A program made the translations under genes and the position numbers. A DNA stretch of 37,144 bases. It comes from Chitinophagaceae bacterium (lineage in GTDB: Bacteria; Bacteroidota; Bacteroidia; Chitinophagales; Chitinophagaceae). How positions within the stretch are numbered: the stretch's first letter is position 1; every line of letters begins with the position of its first letter. The notes beneath the pieces are model-generated. The model was not told the origin of the DNA and made no database searches. It saw nothing but the letters and a program-made list of their open reading frames with translations. Positions 10,401 to 16,925 of the stretch are shown here, in pieces. Location: assembly GCA_947380605.1 (NCBI GenBank), contig CANCRO010000019.1, forward strand, positions 1 through 37,144, in the 5' to 3' direction.

Positions 10401-12015
10401 ATTGCCTGGACATAAAGTAGATGATTGGATAGGCAAGGTTCGTCATGCAACACCTGGTGTAGGTTTAATTTCGCCACCGCCTCATCATGATATTTATTCT
10501 ATTGAAGATTTGGCTCAGTTGATTTTTGATTTGAAAAATGCTAATAGAGCTGCAAGAATCAATGTAAAATTAGTATCAAAGGCAGGAGTAGGAACGATTG
10601 CTGCCGGTGTAACAAAGGCTAAGGCTGATGTGGTATTAATTGCTGGTTTTGATGGAGGTACGGGTGCATCACCGGTAAGTTCTATTAAACATGCTGGGTT
10701 ACCCTGGGAGTTAGGCTTGGCTGAAGCTCATCAAACATTGGTAAAAAATAAATTACGTAGTAGGGTAATCTTACAAACAGATGGTCAGTTAAAGACAGGA
10801 AAGGATATTGCCATTGCAACTTTATTAGGAGCTGAAGAATGGGGAGTAGCAACGGCTGCGTTGGTTACAGAAGGATGTATCATGATGCGTAAATGTCATC
10901 TGAATACTTGTCCAGTGGGCGTAGCTACACAGGATAAACAATTGCGTGAGCGTTTTACTGGTGATGCAGATCATGTAGTGAATTTGTTTAAATTTTTAAC
11001 GGAAGAACTCAGAGAAATCATGGCTCAATTGGGCTTTCGTACCATCAATGAAATGGTTGGGCAAGTGGATTGTTTGGAAATGAGAGAAGGGATTGATCAC
11101 TGGAAATATAGCAAGTTGGATTTGTCACCCGTTTTATATAAGGAGCCAGCTTCTAATTATACGGTCGTTTATAACAATGAGCAGCAAGATCATGAATTAG
11201 AAAAAGTATTGGATTGGAAATTGTTAGAAGCGGCTCAACCAGCCTTGGAGCACAAGAAAAAAGTCTCCGCTTCATTCCCTATTAAAAGTATAGATAGAAC
11301 AACGGGTACTATTTTATCCAATGAGATTTCAAAAAAATATCAATCAGCAGGTCTACCAGATGATACCATTCATTTTAAATTTACGGGTACTGCCGGTCAA
11401 AGTTTTGGTGCATTCAATACAAAAGGTGTTACGCTAGAATTGGAAGGAGATGCGAATGATTATTTTGGTAAAGGATTGAGTGGGGCTAAATTAATTGTTT
11501 ACCCATCTTCTAAATCTAGTTTCGTTCCAGAAGAAAATATTATTATAGGGAACGTTGCTTTTTATGGAGCAACCTCAGGTGAATCTTATATCAGAGGAAA
11601 GGCTGGTGAGCGATTTGCAGTTCGTAACTCAGGAGCTACAGCCGTTGTAGAGGGAGTGGGAGATCATGGATGCGAATACATGACAGGAGGAAGAGTGGTA
11701 GTATTGGGAGCAACTGGAAGAAATTTTGCTGCTGGTATGAGTGGAGGTATTGCCTATGTGTATGATGTGAAGGGTGAGTTTCCATTGCAATGTAATTTGG
11801 AAATGGTCGATTTGGATCCTGTATCTGAATCTGATAAAGATGAATTGTTTACAATGATCAGTGATCATTGTAAACTTACGCAAAGTACTGTAGCAAAATT
11901 TGTGATAGAAGATTTTGAAAATCAGTTAAAGAACTTTGTTAAAGTATTCCCTAAGGATTATAAAAAGGTTTTACAAAAGCAATCTGGAAAAGTAAAGAAA
12001 GAACTAAAGAAGTAA
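7492..12015 (+). CDS. gltB: glutamate synthase large (alpha) subunit
   Basis: Transfers the amide of glutamine to 2-oxoglutarate. It is 1507 residues, full length for a bacterial NADPH-GOGAT alpha subunit. Residues 1-16 look like the propeptide removed to expose the N-terminal nucleophile C17 (HDACGIGF). A class II glutamine amidotransferase domain runs to about residue 420 and is followed by the central domain. The FMN-binding synthase domain runs from about residue 800 to 1180 (SHEAHSTLAIAMNRIGGKSN, AKPGEGGQLPG). Cluster cysteines C1129, C1135 and C1140 (MRKCHLNTCPVGVATQ) bind the [3Fe-4S] centre. A C-terminal GXGXG beta-helix ends the protein (GKGLSGAKLIVYP). gltD lies 70 bp downstream. 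A perfect palindrome sits in codons near the 3' end (see 11847-11875). Confidence 0.97.
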   Translation: MKENLGLYDPQFEHDACGIGFVANIRGNKSHQNISDALTILENMEHRGACGCETNTGDGAGIFIQIPHEFFFDECVKLGVHLPSFGKYAVGVLFFPKDLKLREECRDIFNRAAEKLGLEIITYRSVPVNTFDIGPTALSVEPVMEQVFIACPDYIINPMDFERKLFVLRKYASHTIDSTVRKDEIGFYIASLSYKTVVYKGQLTSSQVRNYFPDLNNKRVVSAFGLVHSRFATNTFPSWRLAQPFRYIAHNGEINTLQGNLNWLKASENGFLSTFFSKVEMEMLLPVINGVQSDSACLDNMIELLTLTGRSLPHVMMMLIPEAWDGDDRMDPVKKAFYEYHASMMEPWDGPASISFTDGKIIGATLDRNGLRPSRYCVTTDGRVIMASETGALPIDPSLVKENGRLQPGKMFVVDMEQGRIISDDELKSTICSQKPYGDWLNKYKIRLEELPEPRVMYTHLESDQVFKYQKVFGYSTEDLDEIIAPMALEGKEPIGSMGTDVPLAVLSDEPQHLSSYFKQLFAQVTNPPIDPIREKLVMSLASFVGNNGNLLEEDPLSCHTVALRHPVLSNFELEKIRSIDTGIFQAKTLQMYFRADGKPDSLKKALDRLCRYAVDAAEDGFEVLILTDRSIDSDHAPIPSLLATAAVHHHLIRKGLRGSVGLVVESGSVWEVHHFACLLGYGATAINPYMALSSIRDMKLSGRIQTDLEVEQLKKNYTKAVNDGLLKVFSKMGISTLQSYQGAQIFEILGLNKTVVDRYFTGSISRIEGLGLDEIAKETLAKHAFAFPKKHIPVDRLPVGGLYQWKRKGEFHLFNPQTIHLLQYSTRMNDYGTFKKYSKLVNDQGERACTLRSLFQFKTQRTAISIDEVEPAEAIWKRFATGAMSFGSISHEAHSTLAIAMNRIGGKSNTGEGGEDEIRFETMPNGDSMRSSIKQVASARFGVTSNYLTQADELQIKMAQGAKPGEGGQLPGHKVDDWIGKVRHATPGVGLISPPPHHDIYSIEDLAQLIFDLKNANRAARINVKLVSKAGVGTIAAGVTKAKADVVLIAGFDGGTGASPVSSIKHAGLPWELGLAEAHQTLVKNKLRSRVILQTDGQLKTGKDIAIATLLGAEEWGVATAALVTEGCIMMRKCHLNTCPVGVATQDKQLRERFTGDADHVVNLFKFLTEELREIMAQLGFRTINEMVGQVDCLEMREGIDHWKYSKLDLSPVLYKEPASNYTVVYNNEQQDHELEKVLDWKLLEAAQPALEHKKKVSASFPIKSIDRTTGTILSNEISKKYQSAGLPDDTIHFKFTGTAGQSFGAFNTKGVTLELEGDANDYFGKGLSGAKLIVYPSSKSSFVPEENIIIGNVAFYGATSGESYIRGKAGERFAVRNSGATAVVEGVGDHGCEYMTGGRVVVLGATGRNFAAGMSGGIAYVYDVKGEFPLQCNLEMVDLDPVSESDKDELFTMISDHCKLTQSTVAKFVIEDFENQLKNFVKVFPKDYKKVLQKQSGKVKKELKK
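11847..11875. repeat. perfect 14-bp-arm palindrome inside gltB
   Basis: GTTTACAATGATCA (11847-11860), one G, then its exact reverse complement TGATCATTGTAAAC (11862-11875). As RNA it can form a 12-bp stem with a 5-nt loop. It encodes the LFTMISDHCKL segment near the GltB C-terminus, about 140 bp before the gltB stop and 210 bp before gltD. No T-tract follows, so it is not a standard terminator. Confidence 0.75.
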
Positions 12016-12061
12016 GATTTATTTTTTGATGCAGGATTACTATTTTTTTACATTAAAAAAA

Positions 12062-12075
12062 CTCCACTTTGGAGG
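12062..12075 (+). promoter_or_regulatory. gltD ribosome-binding site inside a small hairpin
   Basis: GGAGG at 12071-12075 is one of the few strong Shine-Dalgarno matches in this window, 10 nt before the gltD ATG. Most of it is paired in a short stem: CTCCA (12062-12066), loop CTT, TGGAG (12070-12074). It may tune gltD translation relative to gltB; this is inference from the sequence. Confidence 0.4.
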
Positions 12076-12085
12076 TAAATAATAT

Positions 12086-13558
12086 ATGGGCAAACCAACA
12101 GGATTTTTAGAATTTACGCGCGAACTTCCCTCTAAGCGTTCAGCTGAAGAAAGAGTAGGAGACTATAAAGAATTTATAGAAAGGTATTCCGATGAAAAAT
12201 TAAATCAGCAGTCCTCTAGGTGTATGGATTGTGGAATTCCTTTTTGTCACAATGGTTGTCCTTTAGGGAATGTGATTCCTGAATTTAATGATGCTGTGTA
12301 TCGTAAGAACTGGAAAGAGGCGTATGATATATTGTCTTCTACTAATAATTTCCCTGAATTTACTGGCCGTATTTGTCCTGCTCCTTGCGAAACCGCTTGT
12401 GTGTTGGGTATTAACCAACCAGCTATTGCTATTGAGGAAATTGAAAAGCATATCATTGAAATTGCATTTGATAAAGGGTTTGTTCAGGCGGACAAACAAA
12501 TCATGAGAACTGGTAAAAAGGTAGCAGTTATTGGAAGTGGTCCTGCAGGACTTGCTGCTGCAGCTCAATTAAATATAGTTGGACATTCGGTAACCGTTTT
12601 TGAAAGGGATGATATGCCGGGTGGTTTATTACGTTATGGTATACCGGATTTCAAATTAGAGAAATGGGTAATTGACAGAAGAATTAAATTAATGGAGGAA
12701 GAAGGGATTGTATTTAAATGTAATACTAATGTGGGCGTTGATATTAGTGTAAGTAATCTTTTAAGAGAATTTCAGGCGGTCGTATTAGCTGGTGGTAGCA
12801 CCATTCCAAGAAATTTGGATATACCTGGAAGGGATTTAAAAGGAGTTTATTTTGCTATGCAGTTTTTAAAGCAACAAAATAAACGGGTTAGTGGAAGTTC
12901 TTTTACTGAAGAAGATATTTTGGCTACAGGAAAAAATGTAATTGTAATTGGGGGTGGAGATACTGGAAGTGATTGTGTCGGAACTTCTAATCGTCATAAA
13001 GCTAAGTCAGTTACCCAGTTTGAATTATTGCCTAAGCCGCCTGATCATCGAAATAATTCAATGCCTTGGCCATCTTATCCGATGTTACTTAAAACAACTT
13101 CATCTCATGAAGAAGGTTGTGATAGAAAGTGGGCAGTGGCAACCAAAGAATTTATTGGTGATGAAAAGGGGAATTTAAAAGCAGTTATAATGGTGGATTT
13201 GGAATGGAAAATTGTAGATAATAAACCTGCTCAATTTGTAGAAGTTAAAGGAAGTGAAAGAAAAGTTCCTTGTGAGCTAGCATTTTTGGCAATGGGTTTT
13301 GTTCATCCGCAACACGATGGAATGATTACTGATTTAGAAGTTGAGTTAGATGAAAGAGGAAATGTACGTGCATCTGAAAAAAGTTATCAATCCAATATAG
13401 CTCGAGTATTTACCGCAGGGGATATGCGTCGCGGGCAGTCTCTAGTAGTTTGGGCTATTAAAGAAGGAAGAGATTGTGCTCAAAAGGTAGATGAGTTTTT
13501 GATGGGTCAGTCTCTATTGGAAACTGCCGATAGAAATGCTATTGCGCGTTATTTATAG
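12086..13558 (+). CDS. gltD: glutamate synthase small (beta) subunit
   Basis: FAD- and iron-sulfur-containing NAD(P)H oxidoreductase that feeds electrons to GltB. It is 490 residues. The N-terminal domain carries two cysteine clusters typical of the beta subunit: SSRCMDCGIPFCHNGCPLGN (starting C46, C49) and RICPAPCETACVLGI. The FAD motif is VIGSGPAGLAAAAQL and the second nucleotide-binding motif is VIGGGDTGSDCVGT. The C-terminal FTAGDMRRGQSLVVWAI motif closes the FAD site. Cotranscription with gltB is likely given the 70-bp gap and the perfect terminator directly after gltD. It could in principle serve another partner in the GltD-like family, but the adjacency to gltB settles the role. Confidence 0.96.
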   Translation: MGKPTGFLEFTRELPSKRSAEERVGDYKEFIERYSDEKLNQQSSRCMDCGIPFCHNGCPLGNVIPEFNDAVYRKNWKEAYDILSSTNNFPEFTGRICPAPCETACVLGINQPAIAIEEIEKHIIEIAFDKGFVQADKQIMRTGKKVAVIGSGPAGLAAAAQLNIVGHSVTVFERDDMPGGLLRYGIPDFKLEKWVIDRRIKLMEEEGIVFKCNTNVGVDISVSNLLREFQAVVLAGGSTIPRNLDIPGRDLKGVYFAMQFLKQQNKRVSGSSFTEEDILATGKNVIVIGGGDTGSDCVGTSNRHKAKSVTQFELLPKPPDHRNNSMPWPSYPMLLKTTSSHEEGCDRKWAVATKEFIGDEKGNLKAVIMVDLEWKIVDNKPAQFVEVKGSERKVPCELAFLAMGFVHPQHDGMITDLEVELDERGNVRASEKSYQSNIARVFTAGDMRRGQSLVVWAIKEGRDCAQKVDEFLMGQSLLETADRNAIARYL

Positions 13559-13571
13559 CGCTATAATTATT

Positions 13572-13613
13572 TAACTAAAAAGGGATGCAGTTTACTGCAT
13601 CCCTTTTTAGTTA
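13572..13613. terminator. strong bidirectional-type terminator after gltD
   Basis: TAACTAAAAAGGGATGCAG (13572-13590) pairs perfectly with CTGCATCCCTTTTTAGTTA (13595-13613) around a TTTA loop, giving a 19-bp stem. The G/C-rich core is flanked by A5 and T5. It begins 14 bp after the gltD stop and marks the end of the glt operon. Confidence 0.9.
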
Positions 13614-14093
13614 GGTGTAACCTTCTTTTAATAAACCTCATTGAAGAAAAGCCTGTATTGGCCATAGTTAAATAGGATGATTTAAATAGCCTACTTGGCA
13701 TCCCTATGCTAAGTCCAAAAATCTTTCGATATAAAAAAAGGTATGGCGAACAAAAAGAAAATTAACAGTAGAGGCCTTTTAAAATATAAAATAAATATAA
13801 TGTGTATAAAATTTGAAAAAATATTGAAATAGTGACTGCATTAGAAAAATTGAAAAATATTACAATATTTTATTATTAAATTCAAAAATATACTGTTTTA
13901 TAGGCTTATTTATTGAAAATTATATATTTACCCTTCGATAATGAATAGATTTAACTGTATCAATATAATATTATGTTTTAAAATATATAAATAATTTGTT
14001 CTTCGGATGCTCAATATTCTCTATTTTTACTCAATAAATATCATATATCAATAAAATAAAATGTTTTATTGATTATTCAAAAACCAAAAATCA
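13614..14093 (+). other. long AT-rich gap upstream of amt
   Basis: No convincing gene is seen in these 480 bp. The first third contains a bulged stem (ATAGGATG at 13672-13679 with CATCCCTAT at 13699-13707). From about 13790 onward the sequence is extremely AT-rich, with a palindrome AAAATATT-AC-AATATTTT at 13854-13871. A weak -7-like TATATTTA lies at 13923-13930. A 10-bp-stem hairpin lies just before amt (listed separately). The region is probably the amt control region. A TGGCA-N6-TGC sequence at 13696-13709 resembles a sigma-54 site, but its spacing is wrong. Confidence 0.5.
14047..14073 (+). promoter_or_regulatory. AT-rich hairpin next to the amt start
   Basis: ATCAATAAAA (14047-14056) and its exact reverse complement TTTTATTGAT (14064-14073) surround a 7-nt loop, ending 20 nt before the amt ATG. 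It could be an operator palindrome or a 5' UTR structure controlling initiation. In such AT-rich DNA a chance origin remains possible. Confidence 0.35.
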
Positions 14094-15503
14094 ATGAGTA
14101 TGAAAAAATTATCCATCCAATCTGTCCTGCCATTTGTAGTGTTGATTGCTGTTGCATTGGCGGCTGCCTTTATTGCCCCTGAGGCGGATTTTGATCCCAC
14201 TAAAATTGCAGACGGTCCCCAATACAATACATCAGATATTGCCTGGGTGCTTGTATCAACTGCACTAGTTTTTTTAATGACGCCAGGACTTGCATTCTTT
14301 TATGGCGGTATGGTTAATCGCAAGAATGTAATTTCTACCATGATTAAAAGTGTGGTTGCTGCTGGGGTGGTTGGTGTATTATGGATTGTAGTAGGATTTA
14401 GTTTGAGTTTTGGAGATTCAATCGGTGGTTTTATCGGTGATCCTAGAACCTTCTTATTTTTTAAAGGTGTAAAATCACATGCTGCTTGGCCTTTGGCTAA
14501 TACAATGCCTCTTACTTTATTTTCATTATTTCAATTAATGTTTGCCATCATTACTCCAGGTTTGGTGGTTGGTGCGGTAGCAGAACGTATTCGTTTTACG
14601 GCTTATGTAATGTTTATCATATTATTTAGTTTATTAGTTTATGCACCCGTTGCGCATTGGAGCTGGCATCCAGAAGGATTCCTTGCTAAAATGGGTGTAT
14701 GGGATTTCGCAGGTGGTACAGTAGTACATATTACTGCAGGTTGTGCTGCTCTTGCAGGTGCACTAGTTTTGAAACGTAGAAAATCACATGAACAAAAAGC
14801 AGAAATTCCTCCAGCAAACGTACCATATGTATTGATCGGAACGGGTTTACTTTGGTTCGGTTGGTTTGGTTTCAATGCAGGATCTGCTGTTGGATCTACT
14901 CCTTTAGCAGTGAATGCTTTTGGTACAACTAATACAGCTGCAGCTGCTGCTGGTTTAGCTTGGATGTTCTTTGATGTAATGAAAGGAAAAAAACCTTCTG
15001 TATTGGGATTTTGTATCGGTGCAGTAGTTGGTTTGGTTGCTATCACTCCAGGTGCAGGTTATGTAGGAATTCCTCAAAGTATTATTATAGGTGTGGTGGG
15101 TGCTATTATTTCTAACATCGCCGTTAGTATCAAACAAAAATCAAGTTTGGATGATACATTAGATGTATTTCCTTGCCATGGAATTGGTGGTATGGTAGGT
15201 ATGTTATTAACGGGTGTTTTTGCAAACCATTTAATACATGGTATTAAAGATGGTCCCGAAGGTTGGTTCTATGGTAATTTTTCATTCTTTTTAACTCAAG
15301 CTAAAGCGATGTTGATAGTAGTAGTTTACAGCTTTACTGTTTCATTCTTAATTTTCAAATTCATTGATTTCATTTTACCAATTAGGGTAAGTGCTCAAGA
15401 TGAAGAAGAAGGTTTGGATGCTTCTCAACATGATGAAAAATATGTTCAAGGAACTCTTTTGGTTAACACTGGAAGTGGTATTGAAGAAAAACAAAATTCA
15501 TAA
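14094..15503 (+). CDS. amt: ammonium transporter (Amt/MEP/Rh family)
   Basis: Inner-membrane channel for ammonium. It is 469 residues: an N-terminal hydrophobic segment at about 10-30, then the usual eleven-helix Amt core. The core starts near residue 48 (DIAWVLVSTALVFLMTPGLAFFYGG, the signature region). The pore histidine pair is H212 (VVHITAGCAALAGA) and H362 (FPCHGIGGMVGML). A cytoplasmic acidic tail (residues about 437-469, DEEEGLDASQHDEKYV) resembles the Amt C-terminus that gates the channel and contacts PII proteins. No glnK/glnB gene adjoins it, unlike many bacterial amt loci. A start two codons later (14100) is equally possible. A porin gene follows after its own terminator. Confidence 0.95.
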   Translation: MSMKKLSIQSVLPFVVLIAVALAAAFIAPEADFDPTKIADGPQYNTSDIAWVLVSTALVFLMTPGLAFFYGGMVNRKNVISTMIKSVVAAGVVGVLWIVVGFSLSFGDSIGGFIGDPRTFLFFKGVKSHAAWPLANTMPLTLFSLFQLMFAIITPGLVVGAVAERIRFTAYVMFIILFSLLVYAPVAHWSWHPEGFLAKMGVWDFAGGTVVHITAGCAALAGALVLKRRKSHEQKAEIPPANVPYVLIGTGLLWFGWFGFNAGSAVGSTPLAVNAFGTTNTAAAAAGLAWMFFDVMKGKKPSVLGFCIGAVVGLVAITPGAGYVGIPQSIIIGVVGAIISNIAVSIKQKSSLDDTLDVFPCHGIGGMVGMLLTGVFANHLIHGIKDGPEGWFYGNFSFFLTQAKAMLIVVVYSFTVSFLIFKFIDFILPIRVSAQDEEEGLDASQHDEKYVQGTLLVNTGSGIEEKQNS

Positions 15504-15513
15504 ATAAATTTTT

Positions 15514-15551
15514 CACCAGGGTTTTTCCCTATGAATAACCCTGGTGTTTTT
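15514..15551 (+). terminator. rho-independent terminator after amt
   Basis: CACCAGGGTT (15514-15523) pairs with AACCCTGGTG (15537-15546), a 10-bp stem followed directly by TTTTT. It lies 10 bp after the amt stop codon and separates amt from the porin gene. Confidence 0.85.
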
Positions 15552-15719
15552 AAATCTTGTTTTACATAAAATATATTTTTTGGTTTATAAGTAAATTGAT
15601 TTTTTGAAATTTATTTTTTATAAATTTTTTGCTACTAAGTTTTAACGATGCTACATGAAAGTTTACCTAGAATATACTCGGTAATCCAACCTATTATTCA
15701 TAAAAAAAACTTACACAAA

Positions 15720-16802
15720 ATGATTAAAAAAATTTTAGCGACATTGATGATTACTGCAACTTTTTTCAGTACTTCAATTGCCCAAGATTCAACCAAGACA
15801 TTATCTTTCTCTGGATCTATAGATGGATATTATCGTCACAACTTCGCTAATGCTTCTGATGATATACATAGTAATAATAGAACAAGTTTTACCAATTCTC
15901 AAGGTGCTTTTTCATTAGGAATGGCAAGTATAAAAGCTGATGCAACTGCTTTATCAGGAAAAATTACTGGAACAGTTGATTTAGGTTTTGGGCCAAGAGC
16001 AGAAGAGTTTTCTTATTATGAAAAAGCTTCTGGATCATCTTTGACATTGATGAAACAGATGTATTTAACTTACGCTTTGTCAAGTAAAGTAAAATTAACA
16101 GCGGGTAAATTTGCTACGCATGTTGGATATGAATTATTGGATGCTCCTTTGAACAGAAATTATAGCATGTCTTATATGTTTACTAATGGACCTTTCTCTC
16201 ATACTGGTGTAAAATTAGATGTAACAGAAGGTAATGTTGGTTTTATGTTGGGATTGGCTAATTATATTGACCAAACTGTTTCAACAACAAGTACTCGTTC
16301 TTTGATCGCACAATTAAGTGCTGGTTCAGCGAGTGGTAAATTTAAAACCTACCTTAATTATGCAGGTTGTTTTGGTTCTACAGCAGGAGAAAATCCACTT
16401 GCACTTAAAAGTTTTAGCCAGTTAGATTTAGTTGTAACAGGGGTACTTTCAGATAAATTTAATATTGGATTTAACGGAACAGTTCAAGGTCGCAAACAAA
16501 TAGATGGATCTGCATTAGCCAGTGGAAGTTGGAATGCAGCGGCGTTGTACTTAAACATTGACCCTTCTTCTACAGTAGGACTTACGCTTAGGAGTGAATT
16601 AGTAAGCGATAGTAAATTGGTTTATTTCGGTACCAAAAATATTTTTGCGAATACTTTATCTTTCAATTTTAAAGCAGGTGCTTTTACATTTATTCCTGAG
16701 TTAAGAATTGAATCTGCTCAAAGCGAATACTATACAAAAAATGATGGTAGTTCTTCAAAATCAACTGCTACTGCTTTGATAGCTGCAGTGTATAAATTTT
16801 AA
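15720..16802 (+). CDS. outer-membrane beta-barrel porin, BBP2/OmpL-like
   Basis: Secreted protein predicted to form an outer-membrane beta-barrel. The start is set at 15720, because MIKKILATLMITATFFSTSIAQ is a standard signal peptide ending in A-Q; the in-frame ATG at 15648 would place 24 residues before it. The mature protein is about 338 residues of alternating polar and hydrophobic strands rich in Gly, Ser and Thr, ending in the aromatic VYKF. FSGSIDGYYRHNF near the N-terminus and LTAGKFATHVGYELLDAPLN in the middle resemble the BBP2 (OmpL-like putative porin) family. It sits 216 bp after amt, suggesting a role in getting ammonium or other nitrogen compounds across the outer membrane; substrate is unknown. 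Confidence 0.8.
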   Translation: MIKKILATLMITATFFSTSIAQDSTKTLSFSGSIDGYYRHNFANASDDIHSNNRTSFTNSQGAFSLGMASIKADATALSGKITGTVDLGFGPRAEEFSYYEKASGSSLTLMKQMYLTYALSSKVKLTAGKFATHVGYELLDAPLNRNYSMSYMFTNGPFSHTGVKLDVTEGNVGFMLGLANYIDQTVSTTSTRSLIAQLSAGSASGKFKTYLNYAGCFGSTAGENPLALKSFSQLDLVVTGVLSDKFNIGFNGTVQGRKQIDGSALASGSWNAAALYLNIDPSSTVGLTLRSELVSDSKLVYFGTKNIFANTLSFNFKAGAFTFIPELRIESAQSEYYTKNDGSSSKSTATALIAAVYKF

Positions 16803-16811
16803 TTAGTGAGT

Positions 16812-16838
16812 ACTGTATTTATACAGTGACCTTTTTTT
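16812..16838 (+). terminator. first candidate terminator after the porin gene
   Basis: ACTGTA (16812-16817), loop TTTA, TACAGT (16822-16827), followed after four bases by seven T (16832-16838). The stem is short, so it may act together with the stronger hairpin at 16859. Confidence 0.45.
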
Positions 16839-16858
16839 CATATGGCAAGCAATCGTTA

Positions 16859-16892
16859 AGCCCTTCCGTTTCTACGGAAGGGCTCTATTTTT
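16859..16892 (+). terminator. strong terminator between porin and ppc
   Basis: AGCCCTTCCGT (16859-16869), loop TTCT, ACGGAAGGGCT (16874-16884): a perfect 11-bp G/C-rich stem followed by CTATTTTT. It ends porin transcription. It lies 34 bp past the ppc stop codon on the other strand and may also stop ppc transcripts, although the T-run on that side is poor. Confidence 0.85.
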
Positions 16893-16925
16893 GTGACAAT
16901 AAAAGTTTTAAAATTGAATGGAGTG

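Noticed and set aside
11629-11883. 84-codon minus-strand frame over the gltB 3' end
   Set aside because: A shadow of the gltB coding sequence with no start signal or recognisable domain; the palindrome there is explained separately.
13696-13709. TGGCA-N6-TGC, resembling a sigma-54 promoter upstream of amt
   Set aside because: The spacing between GG and GC is one base too short, and it lies almost 390 bp from amt.
13743-13832. 29-codon Lys-rich ATG frame (MANKKKINS...) in the gap before amt
   Set aside because: Low-complexity composition follows the AT-rich DNA; no promoter, start signal or conserved context.
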